A stretch of 64,000 bases of DNA from Corylus avellana. Taxonomy: Eukaryota; Streptophyta; Magnoliopsida; Fagales; Betulaceae. Shown here piece by piece: positions 15,701 through 24,753 of this stretch (the first letter of the stretch is position 1; each line of letters opens with the position of its first letter). The stretch lies in assembly GCF_901000735.1 (NCBI RefSeq), contig NC_081542.1, positions 34,989,859 to 35,053,858 of the forward strand, given 5' to 3'. The notes below the pieces were generated by a model. The model saw nothing but the letters and a program-made list of their open reading frames with translations. It did no database searches and was not told the origin of the DNA. The translations under genes and the position numbers were made by a program.

Positions 15701-16042
15701 GAAAAGGTAAACCATCTCATATTCTTATGAATAAAAAAATGAAAGTAAGCTAGTTAAGTTAGCTAGAAGCAAACAAGATTGCAAAAAAATTACAACTTCC
15801 CAGTATCTCATCAGGTCACCTGAAATGAAAGAGTTCTCAATCAAATTCCATCACTTGTTGTTAAGCTCTGTATCCTGCTCAATTGATTATAAGAACCTGC
15901 TGTGTATCCTGTTCAATTGATTATAAGAACCTAATCGTTTCTTGTGCAGTGTTTTCGTCGTCAGGGTGAGTCCACTTCTGTCACAGGTCGCAACTTCAAG
16001 GAAGATGTTCTAATCAAACCAGGTTGGCTTGTGACTCGATGA
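530..16042 (+). CDS. VPS3: VPS3 / TGFBRAP1-like vacuolar sorting protein (CORVET subunit), 3' part of gene
   Basis: The coding exons, set by GT-AG junctions with matching phases, are 530-805, 2527-2723, 3030-3171, 5288-5560, 5659-5731, 8453-8501, 9832-10120, 10347-10402, 12400-12468, 12573-12684, 14170-14259, 15222-15392 and 15950-16042, ending in TGA. They join to 629 codons with no internal stop. The product opens with VIFYRNLPSEEQIKDLLRKK, continues through helical repeats typical of the Vps39/TRAP1 family, and ends with a C-terminal zinc-binding module: CDSC encoded around 15320 and CYKC across the last splice junction, followed by FRRQG. Plant VPS3 proteins are about 950-1000 aa, so roughly 350 N-terminal residues with the CNH domain are missing to the left. 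In plants VPS3 is the CORVET-specific subunit that tethers endosomal membranes on the way to the vacuole. The paralogue VPS39 (HOPS) is the alternative, but the sequence reads as the TGFBRAP1-like type. The large introns carry many transposon insertions but the reading frame is intact. Confidence 0.87.
1190..1300 (+). mobile_element. LINE 3'-end fragment in VPS3 intron
   Basis: The stretch matches by eye the 3' tail shared by the other sense LINE copies in this window: a 'ctccttctag' start, a 'gtatactt' box, a 'tgggttg(t/c)gc' box, then 'tttaatgatat'. Similar tails occur near 7430-7500, 9190-9240 and 13380-13460. No clear target-site duplication was found. Confidence 0.5.
1452..1508. repeat. 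Short perfect-stem inverted repeat
   Basis: GTCACATCTTTT (1452-1463) is followed by its exact reverse complement AAAAGATGTGAC (1497-1508). The inner arms (ATAAGAACA against TGTTCTTTTT) extend the pairing, so nearly the whole 57 bp can fold into a hairpin. It lies in a VPS3 intron and may be the remnant of a foldback element. Confidence 0.7.
3399..4270 (-). mobile_element. 5'-truncated LINE (zf-RVT end) in VPS3 intron
   Basis: This is an antisense L1-type LINE. On the minus strand, 3952-3494 encodes 152 aa with the C-terminal reverse-transcriptase zinc-binding domain of plant LINEs (CCMCKKSGESINHLLLHC, then WCLWRERNARSFED). The poly(A) tail appears as poly(T) at the left edge. The 15-bp sequence ATGTTGGGAATAATT occurs at both ends (3384-3398 and 4271-4285) and is a perfect target-site duplication. 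The copy is about 870 bp and lacks ORF1 and the catalytic part of the reverse transcriptase, as usual for target-primed insertions. Confidence 0.92.
4433..4562 (+). mobile_element. 5'-truncated copy of tRNA-derived SINE
   Basis: The sequence from 'gtcacaccccctggtg' to 'gaggttccctgacatt' matches the 3' half of the complete SINE found in reverse at 35496-35748. The tRNA-like head (A and B boxes) is missing, so this is a truncated relic. The short repeat ATTACTTGTCATTGGAAA occurs twice just downstream (about 4559 and 4597). Confidence 0.75.
6337..6595. mobile_element. MITE with about 90-bp terminal inverted repeats (Mutator-like)
   Basis: The left end GGACAAAGTTTTCCTCCAAA and the reverse complement of the right end (GGATAAAGTTTTCCTCCAAA) pair, and the similarity continues for most of 90 bp towards the centre. 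The flanks ATGAAAGAA and GTGAAAAAA (7 of 9 match) are consistent with a 9-bp target duplication, which together with the long inverted repeats suggests the Mutator superfamily. It is non-coding and lies in a VPS3 intron. Confidence 0.75.
6630..6955. mobile_element. Degenerate retroelement-like block
   Basis: The left edge (a T-rich run, then 'aataatttattgaaagaaatggcaaag...') resembles the antisense LINE tail seen elsewhere in the window, and the block runs straight into a sense LINE relic. It has no usable open frame. The orientation is probably antisense; the assignment is tentative. Confidence 0.35.
6960..7512 (+). mobile_element. Degenerate 5'-truncated LINE in VPS3 intron
   Basis: Around 7130-7260 the plus strand encodes the conserved plant LINE stretch (WMATLGKMLTLNNLRKRNV, then a CMCKK remnant) found on the opposite strand at 3494-3952, here broken by stops. 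It ends with the usual LINE tail ('ctcgtatactt', 'ccttgcgctttt') and a poly(A) run at about 7500-7512. Confidence 0.7.
8217..8368 (-). mobile_element. Very short LINE 3'-tail insertion with target duplication
   Basis: A poly(T) start followed by 'ggtaagtatatatatataaa', 'gcgcagtgcacctctaagta' is the reverse of the LINE 3' end. The 18-bp sequence AATTAAATATTGTTCTTT flanks it on both sides (8199-8216 and 8369-8386), so this is a complete, only 152-bp, target-primed insertion. Confidence 0.9.
8892..9288 (+). mobile_element. 5'-truncated LINE 3' end with target duplication
   Basis: The block carries the end of a LINE ORF2 (a WRER-like stretch near 9030, then LFGWISVNALFDTSNFADF in a short open frame) and the tail 'gtatacttattgtgtacttg' and 'ccttgcgcttttaataaa', ending in an (AT)n/A-rich tract. 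AGAAACTTGT at 8882-8891 is repeated at 9289-9298. Confidence 0.75.
9739..9787. repeat. (CT)n/(AT)n microsatellite just upstream of a VPS3 exon
   Basis: A (CT)n run of about 13 units is followed by an (AT)n run of about 11 units, 45 bp before the acceptor of the exon at 9832. Confidence 0.9.
10722..11071. mobile_element. hAT-like MITE in VPS3 intron
   Basis: The left end TAGGGATAGCAATGGATTGGG and the right end, whose reverse complement starts TAGGGATAGCAATTATTTGGG, form terminal inverted repeats. The TAGGG start and about 350-bp size fit the non-autonomous hAT elements seen elsewhere in the window. The 8-bp flanks (TGCCTTGG and CATCTTGG) match at only 5 of 8 positions, so the target duplication is uncertain. 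Confidence 0.6.
12880..13244. mobile_element. MITE-like element with imperfect inverted ends
   Basis: The left arm (GCTCTATTTGTTTCAGCATA, then aaatgttttcagc) and the reverse complement of the right arm (GACTGTTTGTTTCAACATCA, then aatgttttcagc) are similar over about 33 bp. It is non-coding with a GC-richer centre, lies in a VPS3 intron, and shows no convincing target duplication. Confidence 0.5.
13375..13465 (+). mobile_element. LINE 3'-tail fragment
   Basis: The order 'tctccttctag', 'tctcttgtatactttct', 'ctgggttgcgcttttcac', 'tttaatgacatttcgatta' is the sense LINE tail. The fragment is isolated in a VPS3 intron, with no coding part left. Confidence 0.5.
14346..14511 (+). repeat. 35-bp direct repeat in VPS3 intron
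   Basis: A 35-bp sequence beginning CTTCAGTCTTGTTCTTCTCC occurs near 14348-14382 and again near 14476-14510, separated by about 90 bp. It looks like a simple local duplication. Confidence 0.75.
15866..15935 (+). repeat. 35-bp tandem duplication before the last VPS3 exon
   Basis: TGTATCCTG(C/T)TCAATTGATTATAAGAACCT occurs twice in tandem with a period of about 35 bp, ending some 15 bp before the acceptor of the last exon (15950). It may place a duplicated branch-point region in the intron. Confidence 0.8.
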
Positions 16043-16420
16043 TTTAGAGAAGCATGTAGTTTTGGAGGTTCTTCTGCCATATGGCTCCATATTTTTGACA
16101 AATCAGAGTCTTTTAGAGCGTAACCAAATGTTCTCTTGAAGTGTATCAATGAAGTTCAACAGCGATCAAGACACTTGGGTGGCGCATGTTAGGGCGCAGG
16201 GCCAAGCACCAACTTTGTAGAGTGTCCATTTATAGTGTTATTCCATCAAACGATTGCAGCACTGAATGTGTATGCATTGTAAATGCCACGTTGGTTTAGT
16301 AATAATTATGGCGGTTTGTTGGACTACTCTGGTTGTTGTTTTGCACTTGTTGGGTAATAGATGATTTTTGTACTCGTTAAACTTTGTAATAGAAGCTGCA
16401 ATACCCCTAACAGCACTCGA
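16043..16420 (+). other. Probable VPS3 3' untranslated region and end of gene
   Basis: No open frame of note lies after the TGA. The stretch is AT-rich with T/G-rich and 'taataatt'-type sequences typical of plant 3' UTRs. The exact poly(A) site cannot be set from sequence alone. Confidence 0.5.
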
Positions 16421-16660
16421 TCTTTATATAAATTTAATTTGATTGATTAATAGTATAGCAAACTTGGAGTTGATGCAGATCTTTATCTAAATTTAATTCG
16501 ATTGAGGTCTTCAAGGAGTAGTTTAATCGGCTGTGGATCAGGCTTCATAAAACAGAGGTTACTAGATCGAATCCTCCTCCTCTTCCCTTGTGTGGACTTG
16601 TCAAAAAAAAATTTAACTCGATTGATTAATAGTATAGTGAACTTGGAGTTGATGCAAATT
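16420..16660 (+). repeat. About 60-bp tandem duplication interrupted by a SINE
   Basis: A unit running from 'atctttat' through 'gattgattaatagtatag' to 'aacttggagttgatgca' is present at about 16420-16478 and again from about 16479. The second copy is split after 'cgattga' by the SINE at 16506-16609 and resumes at about 16610-16658. The order of events is readable: duplication first, then SINE insertion. Confidence 0.75.
16506..16609 (+). mobile_element. Complete short tRNA-derived SINE
   Basis: The 104-bp element has a pol III A-box-like TAGTTTAATCGG and a B-box-like AGATCGAATCC, and ends in 'tggacttgtc' plus an A run. It is flanked by 16-bp target duplications AATTTAATTCGATTGA (16490-16505) and AATTTAACTCGATTGA (16610-16625, one mismatch). 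It belongs to a different family from the longer SINE at 35496. Confidence 0.85.
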
Positions 16661-16864
16661 CGAGAACCCATCATAACCACAGGTTATAGTGCTATAATTT
16701 TGAATTGAAGAATTACCCATGGACCTAATAGGCTATAAAATCTTTCCAGATTAAACCATTTGGCATGTTAATGTCAATCTAACGGTTGAAAGACAAGAAA
16801 TTGAATGGAGGAGAGTGGTGGGTAGATGTAGGATTGACGATCGGCTGTGTTTACAGGGGATGCC

Positions 16865-17115
16865 AGAATTCTTTACATCCAGTTTGAGATGTCGGAGCTA
16901 ATTGCTCCTTCGGCACTATTTGAAGCTGCTTCCACATTCTTGATCCTACGATGCACTTTCACGATTTTCTTTTTCAATTGAATTTGTATGCTCATCTCAA
17001 AGTATCTTTCTTTGGCAAAACAAAAACAAGCAGCCAAGCTAGAGGTTAGGGTTTCTATTCGGTGATAATTCTTTTTTTTAAAAAAAAAAAACAAAAGGTG
17101 TATCATTGTTTGTTT
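16865..17115. repeat. Diverged third copy of a 240-bp segment
   Basis: This block resembles 20640-20890 and 27810-28060 (shared 'ttgagatgtcggagctaat', 'ggttagggtttctattcggt', 'acaaaaggtgtatcattgtt'). It sits about 95 bp left of the start of the large duplicated segment and is more diverged than the two large copies are from each other, so it is probably a genuine older local duplication. Confidence 0.7.
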
Positions 17116-17460
17116 TTTGTGCAACAAGAGATTTCGTCCCATGGTAATACAAATATTATTTTTATGCTAACTTTGAGGGGTTTCCCATATTTGGGGTGGT
17201 AGCTGGTTGTCATCTTATCTTTGAGATTGGACATGAATAGGGAAAAAGAAAAGAAGAAGGTTATGATGGAAAATCTATTTGGAATAAGGTTTTATTTTGT
17301 GATTGAATCCATAAAAAAGGCACAATTCGGACCATTCTATGATACAACACTAATAAATGAGATTTTGTGCTACGTGTTTATGTCCATTCCATGAAATCTT
17401 AAAGAAAAGTCAAAATTGTTTCTCAGTTTTTATTTTATCTTTTAAAAATATTTCAATTTA

Positions 17461-17775
17461 GGATGCGTTTGGAATTGGGATTTTGCAAGAATAATCTGTG
17501 TTTTTAAAAGATATTGCAAAACGTAAAACGTTTGGCATTTCTTAATTTAAAATAAGAAAAAAAAATTTGCGATTTTTATAAGCAAGCTAGGGAGTGTTTA
17601 TTTGAAAAATCGCAAAATTAAACTAAAATCACGATTTCTCATAACAAATATTTAATAAAAAATATATATTTTTTAACATATTTTATCAAATGACTTTGCG
17701 ATTTTAAAAAATAGTGATTTTAATAACTTAATTTTTAAAAACATAATTTTTAAAATCGTAATTCCAAATAGACCC
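17461..17775. mobile_element. Harbinger/Tourist-like MITE, copy A
   Basis: The left end GGATGCGTTTGGAATTGGGA and the right end (reverse complement GGGTCTATTTGGAATTACGA) form inverted repeats, with TTA on both sides (17458-17460 and 17776-17778) as the 3-bp target duplication typical of PIF/Harbinger. The 315-bp AT-rich interior is non-coding. Confidence 0.8.
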
Positions 17776-17825
17776 TTAGGCATATAGATTTTAAGTTGTA
17801 AAAAAAGTATTAAGTGTAACATTTA

Positions 17826-18290
17826 CGGGTGGGCAAAACCCGCCCCAAAAAAACACACAAATTCGGGTTTTTCTCTCTCATCAGTTCACTAGTTTGCATA
17901 AACTACAGCAGGATGCAGCCCATATGAAAAATTTCTTGAAAAAGAAAGGAAACACTGGGTAAGTGAAGGAATTCGAAGATCCAGAGACAGAGGCGTGGGT
18001 TTTGAAGATTGAAAGTGAGAAAAAAAGGATAGTCGAAAACAAAGATCCACCTTCTCAAATCTGGTTCCACTCATTTTTATATTTTGAAACGTCTTCTCTT
18101 TGAATGGTTTGAAGCAGCTCGTCTATAATACCCGCTCCGCCCCGTAGTACCAGCAATACCCGCCCTGCTCCGCAAAACCGGAGACCCGCGGATCATGTTC
18201 TCTACAGCCGGGTCTCGGGTACAATTTTAAATACCCGCGCACATGAGGTCGGGTATACTCCCGAACCGACCCGTGCCCACCCCCGACTCC
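17826..18290. mobile_element. Non-autonomous hAT-like element, copy A
   Basis: The block starts near CGGGTGGGCAAAACCCGCCCC and ends near CCGACCCGTGCCCACCCCC, with repeated 'acccg' motifs near both ends, as in plant hAT MITEs with GGGTGGGCA termini. No clean 8-bp target duplication is visible. It appears again in copy B at about 23886-24350. Confidence 0.55.
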
Positions 18291-18299
18291 CAGCTATCT

Positions 18300-19279
18300 A
18301 ATCCCCTGCTAATTGTAAGTTTGTAACAGGGAGGAGTAAATAAATTTTGTTGACGATGTTATTTTCTCGGATTTTGAGGATTCAGAGAACCAGCTTTAAT
18401 GGGTCTCTCACCAACCTGACAACCGTTACCAGTTCTTCCGCTCCAAGAGTCATCGCTGTTGTACAGATTCTACTACTCAAAAGGTAACGCCCCTTTGTAA
18501 TCTGAATCCCTTTTAATGCTTTTTTTTTTTTTTTTTCCATGAATTGAATCTTTCATGTTCATTGTTGAGCTAGTGTTGTTGCAGTATGTTATTGTGTGCT
18601 CTCATTGTTACCTGAATCATTGAAGGCCTGTCTTGCTGCAAAGTAAGACAATTGGATCTTAGTACTAAAAGATGTCTCTTTTTTATTTTCTTTTAATTGC
18701 CAAATATTGTATTTGACACAAGTAATTTTTGTTTAATTATTTTTAAAAGATAATATTGGAGACTTGAATTGCATGTTTAAATGGGTAAAAACTCATCTAT
18801 TACCGATTTCCTTTGAACCTGTGCATTTTCAAGTGAGACAATATTTAATTGAGATAGTTCACTATCATTTTGGTTTCTATAACAGTTTAAGGATTAAATC
18901 TTTTTTTTTTTTCTTCAAAAATAATAATTTCAATTTCTTTCATTTGCGTCAAGTAAATTACTAAATTTCACTAAAAAATTGACTACGCAATAGTTTTCAT
19001 TGTACTGTGTCATCGATCTTGTTAATTTTTTTTATTTTTTTATTTTTATTTTTTTTATTATTATTATAAGTATGTTTGGATAGTTTCCTACTTTATATAT
19101 ATATATATAAAACCCCGATGGGTCAAAGGCATGAGAGTACTAGTCCACCTAAACTAGCGCACATTGACACATATTCACCAATATATTATGTTCAACTTGG
19201 ATGAGTTACTTGAACTGCAAACGTGAGTTGTGTTACTAGCATATGCACGTTCATTCAACAAATTATAAATTTGTTTTTC

Positions 19280-19321
<42 letters not shown>

Positions 19322-20440
19322 TTGTTTTTCTTCACATGCAGATTAATTTTTTTTTTTTTTAATAATTTATAATGATATTTTTGTGTTATTGTAAAATCAA
19401 TAGGGTCAATTTTATCTTTTTCTTAGTATTGAAGAACATTATCTCAATTAAAAATTTAGAAAGACATTATCAAAGCTTACGCGAACTTTTCCCATATATA
19501 AAAACGACTCCATGCCTCAAGTCTTCACGCGGATTGCCTCTTAAATTCCACCAGAGTCCCATGATGTCAATAATTTACAACTGATATCCAATAAAGCATA
19601 CATTAGGATGACTTGATGTCGGTTTAAGGGTAATTTTTTGACTGATTAAGAACAATCCATCCACCCATTTTCATTTGCATGCATAAAGAGTTTTTGACTC
19701 AGAATAAAACCAAAACAAAATGATAAGACCATTGAAAAATAGATATAAGATGTCACATTCGGTATAATATTGGTTGGTCCATTTTAACCTTTAAAGTTTG
19801 CGTGAATGCAAAGCATGATGGACCCTGATGAAATAGAAGATAGGGAAGATTTTAAGAACCTTTCTTGGTCGGTGCACTATGCGTTTAAAATACGAATAAT
19901 GTTTTAATTAAGTTCTCTTAGAGTCTTTTTAAAGTCCTCTCAAATACGATGTAGTTTTTTAAATTTTTTTTTCTTAAAAGATTATTTTAAAAAAAAAAAA
20001 AAAATTAATTTGAAATTATTATTTTTTTTTTTGAATTTATAATGATATTTGTCTTATTGCAAAATTTATGGTCTGTTTTTTTTTTTTTTGCTAGTCTCGA
20101 GAGACATTGACAAATTTTTATTAGTTTAAAAAGAACATATATTGTCTCAATTAAAAATTTAAAAAATCATTATCGAAGGTTACTCGAGAGACATTGACAA
20201 TAGTTTTTAAAAAAAACATTGTCTTAATTAAAAATTAAAAAAATCATTATCAAAGGTTACTTGAACCTTTGATAAAAAAAAATTATTATCAAATGTTACG
20301 TGAACGTTTCTACTTAAGAACACATTCGGCTACTTGGCCGATCGATGTGGGACTAATCACATTTTTTTTTTGCTTTTCACAACACTGACCGAGAAAGTAG
20401 AAAATTAGAAAAACAACACTAAAATAAGAAAGAGAGGTTC
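18300..20440. other. AT-rich intergenic DNA, copy A
   Basis: I see no gene here. The stretch holds long A and T runs, short (AT)n tracts near 19090, and a local repeat of 'agacattgacaa' / 'atcattatcaaaggttac' units between 20100 and 20300. Confidence 0.6.
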
Positions 20441-20454
20441 AAATGCGAGACCCA

Positions 20455-20709
20455 CTAATGTGATCTAGCCTTATTTGAGTCATTTGAAAGAAACATGCAT
20501 AATTGAGCAATTCTTGCCGATTGAATTGCTCTCATTGTTAGTGCCATCTCATTTTCCAACTCAAAAAGAAGAGCAACTTTAGGCTTAGCAATTAAGAGCG
20601 GTAATCTTTTATGGTCAAGATTATCAACAAGAGTTAGTAATCCTTTACATCTAGTTTGAGATGTCGGAGCTAATTGCTCCTCCGGCACTATTTGAAGCTG
20701 CTTCCACAT
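20455..20709 (-). CDS. Unrecognised short open frame, possible gene fragment (copy A)
   Basis: The minus strand holds an 84-residue open frame starting MWKQLQIVPEEQLAPTSQ and containing a helical-looking stretch (ALLFELENEMALTMRAIQSA). I do not recognise the family. In copy B the same frame ends after 69 residues because one base turns a TTA codon into TAA (27676). The upstream minus-strand DNA holds 'gaaaccctaacc', common in plant 5' untranslated regions. It could be a small gene, a relic of a larger one, or chance. Confidence 0.3.
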   Translation of the reverse strand: MWKQLQIVPEEQLAPTSQTRCKGLLTLVDNLDHKRLPLLIAKPKVALLFELENEMALTMRAIQSARIAQLCMFLSNDSNKARSH

Positions 20710-21110
20710 TCTTGATCCTACAACGCACTTTTGCTATTTCCTTTTTCAATAGAATTTGTATGCTCATCTCAAAGTATCTTTCTTTGGCAAAACAAAAACA
20801 AGCAGCCAAGCTGGAGGTTAGGGTTTCTATTCGGTGATAATTCCTTTTTTTTTAATAAAAAAAAACAAAAGGTGTATCATTGTTTGTTATTTAATTAGGT
20901 TTTAACGTTACAATGGCTCCGTCTCCAGAGAAAGTGAGAAAAATATAGCACCGTGGGAGAAAATGAGAAAAGTTGAAATGAATAGTAATTTTTATTAGAA
21001 CTGTTCTGTACAAATAGATTTAAAATGTCATACATAAGCTGTACATACAACATGTAAACCACATGGATGAAGAGTTTCTTCCTTTTTCAGTTCAATCGAA
21101 CGCCACCAAT

Positions 21111-23172
21111 TCAGGCATCAACCGACACACTTACGGCATTCAGCTCAACATGCTGCTTGCCCTCATTTTGAGGGTGAAGAGTAATGGTAGCACAAGCCTC
21201 AGCCCGTGGAGAAAGTTTGTCTCCCACATGAGAAACAGAAATGGAGCTCACCAAGGGCTTTGTATCTCCCTCATCATCTTGGTCTTCTGTGATGATTTCC
21301 CATTCTTCTTTAAGGGATGTTACTTGTAAGCCTTTCTCTCTGTGCCTTTCCATTTCAAATGCAGTGGGTAAAATCACATAATCGTTTAGAGGGTTGTAGT
21401 ATGGGTCTGAGTCTGCCTTCAGCCAGTGCTTCAGAATCCGAAATACATGGTGGTCGCACAGAATCCCTCGGTGCTCGCCGGGGACTCCGACCCTTGCTTC
21501 TGCATTCAGCCCATCTGCCTGAAGGAGAAGGAAAAGGAAAAGCACCTTACAGAGATTATCTCACAATGATCAGGAGAAAGCAGCCATACTCATTTCATGA
21601 GAAATACAAGAAAAAATGCAGTCTCCACAAATATCATAAATGTGATACTTGAACGAGTACAAAAATCAACCATTAAAGCTGTGTTGAAGAGGTCATCCAT
21701 ATCATCAATTGACAACAGATTGAAGAGAAAATCTGGCATACCTTGGCTGACTCAGTCGGAACTGTCCCATCACCATCAACACATACATACGTAGGCTGCA
21801 AATATGCAAACACAAGTTAGCTTTCTTAAACAAATAGCCAACTATAGCAAGAAAAATGAAATCATATTAATTAATCCCATATTTGATCCAAATGAAACAG
21901 GTATCTAATATACCAAAACAGGGTGAACCACAGAAAACTTGAATAATAATTTTTGTAACTAGGAGGTACAATGTCATCACAATGAGAACATTCTGCAGTA
22001 TATAATGACCTGGAAAAATGGTAGTTGCTGCAAATCTGTAACTGGAGCTTCCGCACTTCCATAGCTGCATTGAAAAATAGATTTTGTAATAAAAAGAACC
22101 CAACTTACTAGCGAAAGGAAATAGCTGCATAATGGATGTTATAAGCTTCAATTCCACAATAAATCAAACAACAGCTGTAGTTTCTAAGTGGCAAAAATAG
22201 TAAGACTTCATCTCAAGGTTAATGAATATATTACCAGACACTATGGGGTGTCTCAAGATTGATCGCGTATATATTGTAGAATTTAACTTTAGAAGGAACT
22301 CTAGCACACGATAAAATGTCACGTGTTTCATTAGCCCATTTCAAGATCTCCAAGTTGAATGGTAGGGCAATAATTCCACCATCATAATTGACCTGGCATT
22401 GAAATACACATAAAGTCCAGTAAGCCACATCAGTTCTCTTCATCTAGAATCAGCATAAGGCTAAATAAGAATAATATGAAGAAAAAAAGTTATCAATACT
22501 GTGCAGCAAGCATTTCTAGAACATGATGTATAACATGAAGCTCTTAGCTTCTTTTTTTTTTTTTTTTCCGGGAAAAAGACACAAACAACCCATCTATATC
22601 CAAGGAAAGAAAGCACATAGTGGCAACCAAATCTTCAAGTTCAATTCTTAATCAGAAGAAAAACCTGAAAAATTAAGTGTTCAATCATTTGTTGACATTA
22701 ACAGAAAATACAGTGTTTATGAGACAACTGAAAATTCTCAAACATTCATGATCTTTCTACACCACTCTGCACTAGGGTCATTCCCTAGTACCTCTCTAAC
22801 ATTCATGATTTTCCTTAGAACTCCATTATGTCATACCTTATTGCCATATACTTTTGCATAGCCGGGCCAAGCCCGGGTAAAGGACAAGGGTTGCAATAGG
22901 TTGACAGCCACCATAAGGATATCTCACATGTTATGAATATGGATCCCACAGAATGTAACAACTAGAAAACTGAATATTAAAATTTTGAAGATTATAAAAT
23001 TGCTCCAAAATCCAAACATGATGACACCATTTCACTTTCAACAAAATGTTGAGAAAGTACAACAATCTTGCTCAAATGTTTTCCAAAAATTAGTGATCTG
23101 CACTTGACACAACAAGAGTTAATAATAGCTTACCGTGTTAGCTGAAAGCGCTTCCTTAAAAATTTCTATACT
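21111..23172 (-). pseudogene. LCAT4: Second set of LCAT4 3' exons (copy A), probably an assembly duplicate
   Basis: The exons in gene order are the first 39 coding bases of low-coordinate exon 7 (23134-23172, cut by the gap), exon 8 (22235-22392), exon 9 (22010-22064), exon 10 (21742-21795) and exon 11 (21111-21518). They are the same lengths as the exons of the complete gene at 28286-42744, with intact splice sites. The last exon encodes an identical protein end; only the stop codon differs (TGA here, TAA in the other copy). There is no 5' part. If the duplication were real this would be a promoterless 3' fragment. Because it ends exactly at a 100-N gap, it is more likely the other allele of the same exons. 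Confidence 0.9.
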
Positions 23173-23272
23173 NNNNNNNNNNNNNNNNNNNNNNNNNNNN
23201 NNNNNNNNNNNNNNNNNNNNNNNNNNNNNNNNNNNNNNNNNNNNNNNNNNNNNNNNNNNNNNNNNNNNNNNN
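23173..23272. other. Assembly gap of exactly 100 N
   Basis: A run of 100 N, the conventional placeholder for a gap of unknown size. It separates the two copies of the 6-7 kb segment. Confidence 1.
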
Positions 23273-23523
23273 TCATCTTATCTTTGAGATTGGACATGAA
23301 TAGGGAAAAAGAAAAGAAGAAGGTTATGATGGAAAATCTATTTGGAATAAGGTTTTATTTTGTGATTGAATCCATAAAAAAGGCACAATTCGGACCATTC
23401 TATGATACAACACTAATAAATGAGATTTTGTGCTACGTGTTTATGTCCATTCCATTAAATCTTAAAGAAAAGTCAAAATTCTTTCTCAGTTTTTATTTTA
23501 TCTTTTAAAAATATTTCAATTTA

Positions 23524-23836
23524 GGATGTGTTTGGAATTGGGATTTTGCAAGAATAATCTGTGTTTTTAAAAGATATTGCAAAACGTAAAACGTTTGGCA
23601 TTGCTTAATTTAAAATAGGAAAAAAAAATCTGCGATTTTTATAAGCAAGCTAGGGAGTGTTTATTTGAAAAATCGCGAAATTAAACTAAAATCACGATTT
23701 TTCATAACAAATATTTAATAAAAAATATATATTTTTTTACACATTTTACCAAATGACTTTGCGATTTTAAAGTAGTGATTTTAATAACTTGATTTTTAAA
23801 AACACAATTTTTAAAATCGCAATTCTAAATAGACCC
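23524..23836. mobile_element. Harbinger/Tourist-like MITE, copy B
   Basis: Allelic or duplicate counterpart of 17461-17775. The ends are GGATGTGTTTGGAATTGGGA and the inverse of GGGTCTATTTAGAATTGCGA, with TTA on both sides (23521-23523 and 23837-23839). Confidence 0.8.
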
Positions 23837-23885
23837 TTAGGCATATAGATTTTAAGTTGTAAAAAAAGTATTAAGTGTAACATTT

Positions 23886-24350
23886 ACGGGTGGGCAAAAC
23901 CCGCCCCAAAAAAACACACAAATTCGGGTTTTTCTCTCTCATCAGTTCACTAGTTTGCATAAACTACAGCAGGATGCAGCCCATATGAAAAATTTCTTGA
24001 AAAAGAAAGGAAACACTGGGTAAGTGAAGGAATTCGAAGATCCAGAGACAGAGGCGTGGGTTTTGAAGATTGAAAGTGAGAAAAAAAGGATAGTCGAAAA
24101 CAAAGATCCACCTTCTCAAATCTGGTTCCACTCATTTTTATATTTTGAAACGTCTTCTCTTTGAATGGTTTGAAGCAGCTCGTCTATAATACCCGCTCCG
24201 CCCCGTAGTACCCGCAATACCCGCCCTGCTCCGCAAAACCCGAGACCCGCGGATCATGTTCTCTACAGCCGGGTCTCGGGTACAATTTTAAATACCCGCG
24301 CACATGAGGTCGGGTATACTCCCGAACCGACCCGTGCCCACCCCCGACTC
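23886..24350. mobile_element. Non-autonomous hAT-like element, copy B
   Basis: Counterpart of 17826-18290, nearly identical, with the same CGGGTGGGCA start and TGCCCACCCCC end. Confidence 0.55.
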
Positions 24351-24753
24351 CCAGCTATCTAATCCCCTGCTAATTGTAAGTTTGTAACAGGGAGGAGTAA
24401 ATAAATTTTGTTGACGATGTTATTTTCTCGGATTTTGAGGATTCAGAGAACCAGCTTTAATGGGTCTCTCACCAACCTGACAACCGTTACCAGTTCTTCC
24501 GCTCCAAGAGTCATCGCTGTTGTACAGATTCTACTACTCAAAAGGTAACGCCCCTTTGTAAACTGAATCCCTTTTAATGTTTTTTTTTTTTTATTCCATG
24601 AATTGAATCTTTCATGTTCATTGTTGAGCTAGTGTTGTTACAGTATGTTATTGTATGCTCTCATTGTTACCTGAATCATTGAAGGCCTGTCTTGCTGCGA
24701 AGTAAGACAATTGGATCTTAGTACTAAAAGATGTCTCTTTTTTATTTTCTTTT

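Larger units (their letters stand above)
17210..23172 (+). repeat. Duplicated segment, left copy (A), ends at assembly gap
   Basis: Copy A aligns end to end with 23273-30349 (copy B): its first base corresponds to the first base after the gap, and its last base before the gap corresponds to 30349 inside LCAT4 exon 7. The LCAT4 exons are identical in translation for the last exon and exon 8, while non-coding DNA differs by scattered substitutions and three large indels. Reaching exactly to both sides of a 100-N gap is what an unmerged overlap of two contigs (two alleles) gives. Confidence 0.95.

Noticed and set aside
16506..16609. A tRNA gene
   Set aside because: A and B boxes are present, but the sequence does not fold into a full cloverleaf and is followed by a short body, an A tail and target duplications, so it is a SINE.
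20810..20840. Telomere-like repeat (ggttagggtttc)
   Set aside because: Only about one to two units are present, in a context that looks like a plant 5' untranslated region; no array.
21317..21652. Plus-strand open frame of 111 residues in each copy
   Set aside because: It is the antisense shadow of LCAT4 exon 11 and the adjacent intron.
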